Shown: in pieces, positions 17,045 through 24,715 of the stretch
Layout of the letters: every line of letters begins with the position of its first letter
How positions within the stretch are numbered: position 1 is the first letter of the stretch
Assembly (NCBI GenBank): GCA_041695325.1
Contig: JBGFRC010000038.1
Coordinates: 1-38,283, forward strand
Length of the DNA stretch: 38,283 bases
Direction of reading: 5' to 3'
Source: SURF-13 sp041695325
Lineage (GTDB): Bacteria > Pseudomonadota > Gammaproteobacteria > SURF-13
The notes under the pieces: model-generated
The model's database searches: none
Told to the model about the DNA's origin: nothing
What the model saw: the letters and a program-made list of their open reading frames with translations, nothing else
Program-made: the position numbers and the translations under genes

Positions 17045-19062
17045 TGAGCGCCCTACCCAAAGAGACTATCGAGCGCGTGAAAAGACTGCGCGCCGAGGTT
17101 GCGCGCCACAATTATCTCTATTACGTGCTCGATGCGCCGGAAATTCCCGACGCCGAATACGACCGCCTGTTCCGCGAATTACAGGAGCTGGAGGCGCGTT
17201 ATCCGCAACTCATCACCCCGGACTCGCCTACTCAACGCGTGGGCGCGACCCCGCTCAAAAAGTTCGGCGCGGTGCGCCACGAAGTCCCCATGCTGTCGCT
17301 CGCCAACGCCTTCACCGAGCAGGAGGTGGTGGATTTCGACCGGCGCGTGCGTGAAAGATTGGGACTGGAACAGGTGGAATACAGCGCCGAACCTAAACTG
17401 GACGGCCTGGCCGTGAGCCTGTTATATCGGCAGGGCCGATTCGCCCAAGGCGCCACGCGCGGCGACGGCGAGACCGGCGAGGACGTGACGCAAAACCTGC
17501 GCACCGTTAAAGCCATTCCCTTGCATTTGTACGGCAAAGGCTATCCGGAAATACTGGAAGTGCGCGGTGAGGTGTATCTTTCCAAACAGGCCTTCGAGGA
17601 ACTGAACCGGCAGGCGCAGGCGCGTGGCGAGAAGCCGTTCGCCAATCCGCGTAACGCCGCCGCGGGCAGCCTGCGCCAGCTTGACCCCAAGGTGACCGCT
17701 ACCCGCCCCCTGGCATTTTACGCTTATGGCCTCGGTAAAGTTGAGGGCCGCGCCATGCCTGATCGCCACAGCGAAATACTCGCGCAACTGCGCGCCTTCG
17801 GCGTGCCCGTGGCGCTTGAGCAAAAAGCGGTGCAGGGGGTGGAGGGCTGTCTTCGGTATTACCGCGACATCGGCGCGCGCCGCGCCCGTCTCCCTTACGA
17901 CATAGACGGCGTGGTGTACAAGGTTAACCGCCTCGACCATCAGGAACAGCTCGGTTTCATCTCACGCGCGCCACGCTGGGCGCTGGCGCACAAGTTCCCG
18001 GCGCAGGAGGAACTGACCGAGGTGCTGGACATCGAAGCTCAGGTCGGGCGCACCGGCGCGCTCACCCCGGTGGCGCGGTTAAAACCCGTGTTTGTCGGCG
18101 GCGTCACGGTGAGCAACGCCACGCTGCACAATCAGGATGAAATTGACCGCCTCGACGTGCGCGTGGGCGACTCCGTGATCGTGCGCCGCGCAGGCGACGT
18201 GATACCGGAAATCGCCGGCGTGGTGCGCGAGCGCCGTCCACCGCGCACGCGCCCGTATCACTTGCCAGGACATTGCCCGGCGTGCGGCTCGGACGTGGTA
18301 CGCGCCGAAGGCGAGGCGGTGGCGCGGTGCAGCGGCGGCTTGTACTGCCCCGCGCAACGCATGCAGGCGATACTCCATTTCGCCTCGCGCCGCGCCATGG
18401 ACATCGAGGGATTGGGCGACAAGCTGGTGGAACAGCTGGTGACGCAGAAGCTAGTGCAAACGCCCGCCGATATATACACGCTTACGCCCGGGCGGTTGGC
18501 CGGGCTGGAGCGCATGGGCGAAAAATCCGCCGCCAATGTTTATGGCGCGATACAAAAAAGCAAGAAGACCACCTTGGCGCGATTCCTGTTCGCGCTCGGC
18601 ATCCGCGAGGTGGGCGAGGCTACCGCCCAGACCCTGGCGCGCCACTTTGGCGACCTTGACGCCGTCATGGAGGCCGACGAAGAAACGCTGCAAAATGTCC
18701 CCGACGTCGGCCCCATCGTGGCCGCCCACATCGCCGCGTTCTTCCGCCAGCGTCACAACCGCGAGGTCATCCAGCGTCTGCGCGCAGCGGGCATCATCTG
18801 GCCTGACGTCAAACGCGAACCCGCCGCCGCGTTGCCGCTCGCCGGCAAAACCTTCGTCCTGACCGGAACACTGCAATCCATGACGCGCGATGAGGCCAAG
18901 GAAAGGCTGCAAGCCCTGGGCGCCAGGGTGAGCGGCAGCGTGTCATCCAAAACCAGCTACGTCGTCGCCGGCGTCGACCCCGGCTCCAAATTCGACAAGG
19001 CGCGCGAACTGGGCGTGGAGGTATTGGAGGAAGCGGCGTTGCTTAAACTGTTGCGCGGCTGA
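17044..19062 (+). CDS. ligA: NAD+-dependent DNA ligase
   Basis: LigA seals nicks in replication and repair using NAD+. The 672-aa length is standard. Domains in order: Ia with YYxxDxPxxPDAEYD, the adenylation domain with nucleophile Lys118 in EPKLDG, the OB fold, the zinc finger (Cys411, Cys414, Cys429, Cys435), helix-hairpin-helix repeats, and a BRCT domain from about 595. The start is GTG at 17044, overlapping the zipA stop by one base; the frame is open upstream within zipA but that part is out of family. A strong terminator follows at 19248-19283, after element C. Confidence 0.97.
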   Translation: MSALPKETIERVKRLRAEVARHNYLYYVLDAPEIPDAEYDRLFRELQELEARYPQLITPDSPTQRVGATPLKKFGAVRHEVPMLSLANAFTEQEVVDFDRRVRERLGLEQVEYSAEPKLDGLAVSLLYRQGRFAQGATRGDGETGEDVTQNLRTVKAIPLHLYGKGYPEILEVRGEVYLSKQAFEELNRQAQARGEKPFANPRNAAAGSLRQLDPKVTATRPLAFYAYGLGKVEGRAMPDRHSEILAQLRAFGVPVALEQKAVQGVEGCLRYYRDIGARRARLPYDIDGVVYKVNRLDHQEQLGFISRAPRWALAHKFPAQEELTEVLDIEAQVGRTGALTPVARLKPVFVGGVTVSNATLHNQDEIDRLDVRVGDSVIVRRAGDVIPEIAGVVRERRPPRTRPYHLPGHCPACGSDVVRAEGEAVARCSGGLYCPAQRMQAILHFASRRAMDIEGLGDKLVEQLVTQKLVQTPADIYTLTPGRLAGLERMGEKSAANVYGAIQKSKKTTLARFLFALGIREVGEATAQTLARHFGDLDAVMEADEETLQNVPDVGPIVAAHIAAFFRQRHNREVIQRLRAAGIIWPDVKREPAAALPLAGKTFVLTGTLQSMTRDEAKERLQALGARVSGSVSSKTSYVVAGVDPGSKFDKARELGVEVLEEAALLKLLRG

Positions 19063-19090
19063 CTCAAGTCAGCATTGCCGGGGTAATCAA

Positions 19091-19238
19091 GGAAACTCTG
19101 ATTAATTCAGAGTTTCCGTGCGGCACAGGGATGTGCCGCCCTCTTTCAAATACAGAAGTATTTGAAAGAGGAAGAAAAGCCAAAACTTTGTTTTGGCTTT
19201 TCGTGCTCTGATAATTCCTGGATGGAATTATTCAGAGC
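19091..19238 (+). repeat. Hairpin repeat element C: five adjacent hairpins
   Basis: Five perfect or near-perfect stems lie almost end to end: 11 bp with loop TTAAT (19091-19117); 7 bp GCGGCAC with loop AGGGAT (19120-19139); 14 bp with loop AGAA (19140-19171); 13 bp with loop TTT (19174-19202); and about 14 bp with loop TGGAT (19205-19238). The first and fifth stems share CTCTGA and TAAT, as if built from one another. Two loops carry GGA in the sense of ligA transcription. The element sits between the ligA stop and its terminator, so it would form a structured 3' untranslated region. Confidence 0.9.
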
Positions 19239-19247
19239 CTCCTTAAA

Positions 19248-19283
19248 GAAAGGCCGCTGGAACCGTGCCCAGCGGCCTTTTTT
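19248..19283 (+). terminator. Rho-independent terminator after ligA
   Basis: A perfect 9-bp stem GGCCGCTGG (19252-19260 with 19269-19277), extended by flanking A-T pairs, is followed by six T. On the minus strand the 3' side is CCTTTCTTT, so weaker bidirectional use for the convergent parvulin gene (ends 19310) is possible. Confidence 0.9.
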
Positions 19284-19309
19284 GTCAAGGACGGGTTGGT
19301 TGAGAACAG

Positions 19310-20188
19310 TTATTCGGTTTTCTGCTCGTCCTTTTCACCAGGCTGCATCACGCCGGGCGCGGCGGGCTGTTCGCCCTTGATCTCGATCTTGGCGGCGCTC
19401 TTCAAGTCGGCCAGGTATTTTTCGATCTGGCGGTTTTGCATGATGTTGCGCACGTTTTCCTTGACCTTGTCGAACTCGGGCGGCGCAATTTCGCGCGTGT
19501 CGTCAAGCACGATCACGTGCCAGCCGTATTGTGACTGCGCCGGCTCTTTGGTGTACTTGCCTTTTTCCAAGGCCTCCACGGCTTCCCTGAAGCCGGACAC
19601 CACGCCTTCGATCTCGAACCAGCCGATGTCGCCGCCGTCTTGCGCGGAACCGTCCTTGGAGTTTTCCCTGGCGAGCTTGGAGAAGTCCTCGCCCTTGTCG
19701 AGCCTGGCAATCAGCGCTTTGGCCTGGGCCTGGTCATCCACCAGGATATGACGCGCCTTATATTCCCTGGTGGTCATGCCGCCCATGCGCGATTCGTATT
19801 CCTTGCGCATCTCCTCGTCGGTGAGGGGATGGGTGTTCACGAAGTTGCGCACCGCGTAGCCAGCCAGCACGTTGCGCTTCTGGTTTTCAATTTCGGCCAG
19901 CACGTCGGGCCTTTTATCAAGGCCTTGCTTGACGGCGTCCTGGTAAATCAACTCGCGGTTGATAAGCTCCTGGATGGTCGCTTCGCGCTCCGCGGGGTCC
20001 CCCGTCGGGTGGCGGCTTATGGCGCGCTGTTGGGCGTAGGCGTCGTAGGCTTCCTGGGTGATGGGCTTGCCGTTCACAGTGGCGACCGGAGCAACGCTCT
20101 TCTTGGCGTCAGCGCCTTTTTCACAGCCGGCGAGCAACGCCCCGCCGAGCAAAATCGCGCTCAGTACTAGTTTGTGTAATGTTGACAT
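19310..20188 (-). CDS. Parvulin-type peptidyl-prolyl isomerase lipoprotein
   Basis: A 292-aa PpiC/PrsA-like foldase. The lipoprotein signal ends at LLAGC, with Cys22 as the lipid-modified residue; the following residues lack Asp at +2, suggesting outer-membrane sorting. A SurA_N-like helical region (about 35-130) precedes a parvulin domain (about 143-235, YKARHILV to GWHVIVLDD), and the C-terminus is charged and disordered. AAAGGA lies upstream of ATG 20188. It is last in the minus-strand group yciB-yciI-bolA-ppi. Together with PpiD at 7076 it gives two parvulin foldases for the cell envelope. Confidence 0.9.
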   Translation of the reverse strand: MSTLHKLVLSAILLGGALLAGCEKGADAKKSVAPVATVNGKPITQEAYDAYAQQRAISRHPTGDPAEREATIQELINRELIYQDAVKQGLDKRPDVLAEIENQKRNVLAGYAVRNFVNTHPLTDEEMRKEYESRMGGMTTREYKARHILVDDQAQAKALIARLDKGEDFSKLARENSKDGSAQDGGDIGWFEIEGVVSGFREAVEALEKGKYTKEPAQSQYGWHVIVLDDTREIAPPEFDKVKENVRNIMQNRQIEKYLADLKSAAKIEIKGEQPAAPGVMQPGEKDEQKTE

Positions 20189-20199
20189 GCGTTGTTCCT

Positions 20200-20484
20200 T
20201 TATGAGTGGGGGTGAAGCTCTTCGGGAGTCAGCGCCCGTATGCTGAGGGCGTGAATCTCGCCGTGCATCATGCAGCCTAGCGCATCATATACCATTCTGT
20301 GACGCGCGAGCAGCCCTTTGCCGGAAAATAAGTGGGAGACCACGAGCACGTTAAAATGCCCCGCGCCGCCCGCCGCACCCGCGTGTCCGGCGTGTTTGTG
20401 CGAATCGTCCTCGATCTCCAGCTTGACGGGCGCAAGCGCCGCGAGCAGCAATGCGCGCATGCGCTCCACCCGTTCCGCGTTCAA
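20200..20484 (-). CDS. bolA: BolA family protein
   Basis: BolA proteins work with monothiol glutaredoxins in iron-sulfur handling and affect cell shape under stress. The 94-aa protein has the family core: EDDSHKHAGH, FNVLVVSHLFSGKGLLARHRMVY (invariant RHRMVY) and IHALSI. No ATG is available; the start is TTG at 20484, overlapping the yciI stop as TTGA, with AAGGTG five bases upstream. This arrangement implies translational coupling. The Gly/Ala-rich insert AGAAGGAG in the variable loop is unremarkable. Confidence 0.92.
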   Translation of the reverse strand: MNAERVERMRALLLAALAPVKLEIEDDSHKHAGHAGAAGGAGHFNVLVVSHLFSGKGLLARHRMVYDALGCMMHGEIHALSIRALTPEELHPHS

Positions 20485-20780
20485 GGCAGCACCTTTTTGA
20501 ACGGCTTGACGGTGACGCGCGCGTACACGCTGGCGCTCAGGTAGGGGTCGGCCTCGGCCCAGTCCCGCGCGTGTTGCAGGCTGGCGAACTCGGCCACCAC
20601 CAGGCTGCCGGTAAAACCGGCCGGACCGGGATCGGGGGTATCTAGCGCCGGATGCGGGCCCGCGAGCAGCAGCCGTCCCTGCTCGCGCAATTCATTGAGG
20701 CGCGCGAGGTGTGCGGGGCGCGTCTTGATGCGGCTCTCCAGGCTGCCGGGCTTGTCTTCGCTGATAATGGCGTACCACAT
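20481..20780 (-). CDS. yciI: YciI family protein
   Basis: A 99-aa ferredoxin-like-fold protein of the YciI family, whose biochemical role is unclear. The start MWYAIISEDKPGSLE, the RPAHLARL segment (conserved His), GRLLLAGP and VVAEFASLQHARDWAEADPY are all typical. ATG 20780 overlaps the yciB stop (TGATG), and its own stop overlaps bolA, so yciB-yciI-bolA are tightly coupled. A longer open frame upstream runs through yciB and is not real. Confidence 0.92.
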   Translation of the reverse strand: MWYAIISEDKPGSLESRIKTRPAHLARLNELREQGRLLLAGPHPALDTPDPGPAGFTGSLVVAEFASLQHARDWAEADPYLSASVYARVTVKPFKKVLP

Positions 20781-21322
20781 CACGACTCTCCATTGCCCGG
20801 CTTGGCGTGGCGCGCGATGTACACGGCCTGGGCGATGACAAAGGCGAAGGTGAGCCCCATCAGGCCGAACAGCTTGAAGTTTACCCAAATGTCGGTGCCG
20901 AAGTGATATACCACGTAAAGGTTGGCCGCGCCGAGCGCGGAGAAGAAGATCACCCAGGCGAGATTCAGGCGCCGCCATACCAGATCGGGGAGGACAACGG
21001 CCGCACCCATCATGCGCTGCACGAAGCTTTTGCCCCCGATGAATTGGCTGCCGAGGAAGGCCGCCGCCAGCAGCCAGTTGAGCACCGTGGGTTTCCACTT
21101 GATGAAGATTTCATCGTGCAACAGCAGCGTGACGCCGCCGAATACCACAATCAGCGCGAGCCCCATGAGCTGCATGTTTTCAAAGCGCCGGTGCCTGTAC
21201 CAGAACAGGCCCACCTGCACGAACGAGGCGGCGATGGCGACGCCGGTGGCGATGTAGATGCCGTAAACCTTATAGGCGGCAAAAAACAGTATAATCGGAA
21301 AAAAATCAAACAGGAATTTCAT
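20780..21322 (-). CDS. yciB: YciB (IspZ-type) inner membrane protein
   Basis: YciB is a multi-pass inner membrane protein linked to envelope synthesis and septation. The 180-aa product has about five membrane segments and conserved blocks FFPIILFFAAYKVYGIY, EIFIKWKPTV, LNLAWVIFF and IWVNFKLFGL. I chose ATG 21322 (MKFLFDFF), matching E. coli YciB; a TTG at 21349 would add nine residues without a ribosome binding site. Divergence from mutS is not involved: mutS lies upstream on the same strand, with a 52-base gap. Confidence 0.93.
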   Translation of the reverse strand: MKFLFDFFPIILFFAAYKVYGIYIATGVAIAASFVQVGLFWYRHRRFENMQLMGLALIVVFGGVTLLLHDEIFIKWKPTVLNWLLAAAFLGSQFIGGKSFVQRMMGAAVVLPDLVWRRLNLAWVIFFSALGAANLYVVYHFGTDIWVNFKLFGLMGLTFAFVIAQAVYIARHAKPGNGES

Positions 21323-21373
21323 GATTCGCTGATGTACTTGATGAAACAATTCATTTTCACATTTTCAGCCGTC

Positions 21374-23917
21374 TTATAACAGGGACTTTAAGCGATAGAG
21401 GGCTTCCAGCGCCTCTTTGGGGGTGATATCGTCGGGCTGCAAGGCCGTCACGGCGGCGATGAGCGGGTGGGCGGACGACCCGGGCGCAAGCAGCGGCAGT
21501 TGCCGCGAGGGTGGCGCCATCAGGCTTTCCTGTTCCAGCAGGCGCAGGCGCAGTTGCGCCTCTTCGATGACCTCCGGCGGCACGCCCGCCAGCGCGGCGA
21601 CCTGCAAGCCGTAGCTCTGGTTGGCCGGGCCGTCCTTGACCGCATATAGAAAAACGACGCCGTGACCGTGCTCGACGGCGTCAAGGTGCACGTTAGCGAT
21701 GTTATCGCAAATTTGCGGCAGCGCGGTGAGCTCGAAATAGTGCGTGGCGAACAGGGTGAAGGCGTGCAGCTTGCGTGAGAGGTGCGCGGCGGCGGCCCAG
21801 GCGAGTGACAATCCGTCGAAGGTGCTGGTGCCGCGTCCGACCTCGTCCATCAGCACCAGGCTTTCAGCCGTCGCGTTGTGCAGGATATTGGCGGTTTCGG
21901 TCATCTCCACCATGAAGGTGGAACGGCCAGAGGCCAGCTCGTCGGCGCTGCCGATGCGCGTGAAGATGCGATCCACCGGCCCGATCACGGCGCGCCGGGC
22001 GGGCACGAAGCCACCGATGTGCGCGAGCAGCACGATGAGCGCGCACTGGCGCATGTAGGTGGATTTGCCGCCCATGTTGGGGCCGGTGATGATAAGCATG
22101 CGGCGCGCGCCGTTCAATTCCAGATCATTGGCGACGAAGGGTGTGGTGAGCGCCCGCTCCACCACCGGGTGCCGCCCGCCCTCGATCACCATGCCCGGTT
22201 CATCCGTCAATTCCGGCGCGCTCCAGTTCAGGCTTTGCGCGCGCTCAGCCAGGTTGCACAGCACGTCCAGCTCGGAGAGCGCCTCGGACGTGGCTTGCAG
22301 CGCGGGCAGCGACGCCATGAGTCTCTCCAGCAGCTGGTCGTACAACGCTTTCTCGCGCACGAGCGCGCGCTCCGCCGCGGACAGCGCCTTGTCCTCGAAG
22401 CTTTTTAATTCCGGCGTAATGTAGCGCTCCACGCCCTTCAAGGTCTGGCGGCGCTGATAGTCCTGCGGCACCCGTTCGCTTTGCGCGCGCGTCACCTCGA
22501 GGTAATAACCGTGCACCTGGTTGTAGGCGACCTTGAGGTTGGCGATGCCGCTGCGCGCCCGCTCGCGCGCCTCCAGATCAATCAGATACCGCCCGGCGTT
22601 GGCGCGCAGCGCGCGCAGCTGGTCCAGCTCGGCGTCGTAACCCGGTGCGATCACACCGCCGTCGCGCAGCAGCATGGGCGGATGCTCCACCAGCGCGCGC
22701 GTGAGCAGCTGTGTGAGATCGGGATAGTCCGCGATGGTCTGGCTCAACTCACGTAGGCGCGGCGAGTCCTGCGCGTCAAGCAGGGCGCGCAGCGCCGGCA
22801 ACGCCCTGAGGCTTGCGCGCAGTTGCGCGAGATCGCGCGGGCGCGCCGATTTCAGCGCCACGCGCGCGAGTATGCGCTCCACGTCGCCGATGCCGTTGAG
22901 CTGTTCGCGCAAGGCCGGAAACGCGGGACTCTCGAGCAGCACGGCGATGACGCTCTGGCGCTGTATGAGCGTGCGGCGGTCACGCAGCGGCCGGTTGAGC
23001 CAGCGCCGCAAACAGCGGCTGCCCATGGCGGTGGCGCAGCGGTCCAGTACCGCCAGCAGGGTGTGCTCCGCGCCGCCGGCGAGATTGGTTTCGATTTCCA
23101 GATTGCGCCGCGTGACGGCGTCGAGGATCAGGCTGTCCGAGCGTTGTTCAACCTGCAGGCCGCGGATGTGGGACAGCCTGCTTTTTTGCGTTTCGCGCGC
23201 GTATTCCAGCAGCGCCCCCGCCGCGGCGAGGATGGCGGGCAGTTGGTCACAGCCGAAACCGGACAGATCGCGGGTGCCGAACTGCGCGCTGAGCAGGCGC
23301 GTGGCGGTTTGCGGCTCGAAATGCCAGGGAGGCCGGCGCACCACTGCGCACGTGGAGGGGAAATTCTGATCGGGAGATGATTCACTTATCAGCAACTCGG
23401 CGGGTTGCAGGCGCGCCAGCTCGCTGTGCAGCGCCTCCATGGTCGCGGCCTCACACAACGTGAAGCGCCCGCTGCTGATGTCCAGCGCGGCAATGCCGTG
23501 GCGCTGGTCGAGAGTGTGGACGGCGCACAGCAGACTGTCGCGCCGCGCCTCCAGCAGCGCCTCGTCGCTGGCGGTGCCGGGTGTCACGATGCGCACCACC
23601 TCGCGCTCCACCGGCCCTTTGGATTTCACCGGGTCGCCGGTCTGTTCGCAAATCGCCACGCGCTCGCCCAGCTTCACCAGCCTGGCGAGATAATTCTCCA
23701 CCGCGTGCGCCGGCACGCCCGCCATGGGGACCGCTATGCCCGCCGACTGGCCGCGCGTGGTGAGGGTGATGTCCAGGAGGCGCGCGGCCTTGCGCGCGTC
23801 GTCGTAAAACAGCTCGTAAAAATCTCCCATGCGATAAAACAGCAACAGGTCGGGATAATCGGCCTTGATACGCAGGTACTGGCGTATCACCGGGGTATGG
23901 TCGGCGTGGGCGGTCAT
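21374..23917 (-). CDS. mutS: DNA mismatch repair protein MutS
   Basis: MutS recognises mismatches and recruits MutL. The 847-aa protein is of normal length, with the mismatch-wedge motif Phe33-x-Glu35 (GDFYELF), connector, lever and clamp domains, Walker A GPNMGGKST (about 612-620), and the ABC signature region with DEVGRGTSTFDG. The C-terminal stretch is short but ends normally. ATG 23917 is the family start (MTAHADHTPVIRQYLRIKADYPD). It is divergent from the initiator tRNA operon. Confidence 0.97.
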   Translation of the reverse strand: MTAHADHTPVIRQYLRIKADYPDLLLFYRMGDFYELFYDDARKAARLLDITLTTRGQSAGIAVPMAGVPAHAVENYLARLVKLGERVAICEQTGDPVKSKGPVEREVVRIVTPGTASDEALLEARRDSLLCAVHTLDQRHGIAALDISSGRFTLCEAATMEALHSELARLQPAELLISESSPDQNFPSTCAVVRRPPWHFEPQTATRLLSAQFGTRDLSGFGCDQLPAILAAAGALLEYARETQKSRLSHIRGLQVEQRSDSLILDAVTRRNLEIETNLAGGAEHTLLAVLDRCATAMGSRCLRRWLNRPLRDRRTLIQRQSVIAVLLESPAFPALREQLNGIGDVERILARVALKSARPRDLAQLRASLRALPALRALLDAQDSPRLRELSQTIADYPDLTQLLTRALVEHPPMLLRDGGVIAPGYDAELDQLRALRANAGRYLIDLEARERARSGIANLKVAYNQVHGYYLEVTRAQSERVPQDYQRRQTLKGVERYITPELKSFEDKALSAAERALVREKALYDQLLERLMASLPALQATSEALSELDVLCNLAERAQSLNWSAPELTDEPGMVIEGGRHPVVERALTTPFVANDLELNGARRMLIITGPNMGGKSTYMRQCALIVLLAHIGGFVPARRAVIGPVDRIFTRIGSADELASGRSTFMVEMTETANILHNATAESLVLMDEVGRGTSTFDGLSLAWAAAAHLSRKLHAFTLFATHYFELTALPQICDNIANVHLDAVEHGHGVVFLYAVKDGPANQSYGLQVAALAGVPPEVIEEAQLRLRLLEQESLMAPPSRQLPLLAPGSSAHPLIAAVTALQPDDITPKEALEALYRLKSLL

Positions 23918-23949
23918 GCGGTCAAAATTAGCGCAGAGGTGATAATGCC

Positions 23950-23978
23950 TTGAAAAAAGTACAAGAAATTCATATAAT
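23950..23978 (+). promoter_or_regulatory. Strong sigma-70 promoter of the initiator tRNA operon
   Basis: TTGAAA (23950-23955) and a perfect TATAAT (23973-23978) are spaced by 17 bases. The expected start is about five bases before the tRNA. It probably drives the tRNA and, by read-through, rimP-nusA-infB and beyond. Confidence 0.88.
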
Positions 23979-23989
23979 AATTGACTCAG

Positions 23990-24066
23990 TGCGGGGTGGA
24001 GCAGTCTGGCAGCTCGTCGGGCTCATAACCCGAAGGTCGCAGGTTCAAATCCTGCCCCCGCTACCA
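23990..24066 (+). tRNA. Initiator tRNA-fMet (anticodon CAT)
   Basis: Anticodon arm TCGGG/CCCGA encloses CTCATAA, giving CAT with three consecutive G-C pairs, a hallmark of initiator tRNA. GCGGGG (23991-23996) pairs with CCCCGC (24056-24061). Position 1 is T (23990) and position 72 is T (24062), an unpaired end as initiators require, but U-U rather than the usual C-A. CCA is encoded to 24066. Its place upstream of rimP-nusA-infB matches metY in E. coli. Confidence 0.95.
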
Positions 24067-24085
24067 AATTGTAGCCTAACAGGCT

Positions 24086-24149
24086 GTTGAAAAAGCCCTT
24101 CCATGGGCTTTTTCAACTCGCAAAGCGAAAAGTGTGATTTTCGCTTTGC
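24086..24149 (-). repeat. Hairpin repeat element D, after initiator tRNA
   Basis: A 13-bp stem (24086-24098 with 24105-24117) has loop ATGGAA read on the minus strand. It differs by only a few paired changes from the hairpin at 6234-6265 (GCCC/GGGC for GTCC/GGAC). A second 12-bp stem GCAAAGCGAAAA (24120-24131 with 24138-24149) has a loop without GGA. The element lies between the tRNA and its terminator. Confidence 0.75.
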
Positions 24150-24170
24150 AGGGGAAGCTGTCAAGAATAA

Positions 24171-24192
24171 GTGGGCCTCGTGCCCATTTTTT
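24171..24192 (+). terminator. Terminator or attenuator between tRNA-fMet and rimP
   Basis: TGGGC (24172-24176) pairs with GCCCA (24182-24186), loop CTCGT, followed by six T. It lies 33 bases before rimP, so it would reduce flow from the tRNA into the rimP-nusA-infB genes. The stem is short, so termination may be partial. Confidence 0.7.
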
Positions 24193-24224
24193 GTTTGCGC
24201 CGTTGGAATGAGACGGAAAATAGT

Positions 24225-24695
24225 GTGGCTACACGCGCAGTTGAGCGTATTGAGGCGTTGATCGGAGCCGCGGTGACGGCACTGGGTTATGAGCTGGTGG
24301 GCGTGGAATACGCTCCGCTCGGCCACGGTGGCGTGCTGCGCGTATACATAGACAAGCCGGGCGGCGTGACACTGGATGATTGCGAGCGCGTCAGCCATCA
24401 GGTGAGCGGGGTGCTGGACGTGGAAGACCCGATCCACAGTCATTATGACCTGGAGGTGTCTTCGCCGGGCGTGGAGCGGCCGCTGTTTCGCGCCGAGCAT
24501 TACGCGCGTTTCACGGGCGAGCGCGCAAGGATACGCACCTTCGCCCCTATTGAGGGGCAGCGCAATTTCAGCGGCGTGTTGCAGGGCATGACAGGAGACG
24601 AGGTTTTGCTGGAGGAAGATGGACGTACAGTGCGCATAGCGCTGTCCAACATCGCTAAGGCGCATTTGGCGCCGGAAATGAAAGGCATTAAATAG
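24225..24695 (+). CDS. rimP: Ribosome maturation factor RimP
   Basis: RimP assists 30S subunit assembly. The 156-aa product has LGYELVGVEY, LRVYIDKPGGVTLDDCERVSHQV and DLEVSSPGVERPLF, the last being the family signature. The start is inferred as GTG 24225 (VATRAVERIEALI); the frame is open back to 24171 but that stretch is terminator sequence. First of the rimP-nusA-infB-rbfA-truB-rpsO-pnp series. Confidence 0.94.
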   Translation: MATRAVERIEALIGAAVTALGYELVGVEYAPLGHGGVLRVYIDKPGGVTLDDCERVSHQVSGVLDVEDPIHSHYDLEVSSPGVERPLFRAEHYARFTGERARIRTFAPIEGQRNFSGVLQGMTGDEVLLEEDGRTVRIALSNIAKAHLAPEMKGIK

Positions 24696-24715
24696 ATTTT
24701 GAAAGAAGGCGGCTT

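Noticed and set aside
20781..21098. 205-aa YciI
   Set aside because: The upstream part is yciB in another frame; ATG 20780 begins exactly at the family N-terminus.
24171..24224. Longer rimP starting at 24171
   Set aside because: That stretch is the terminator stem and T tract after the initiator tRNA; the family alignment begins near GTG 24225.
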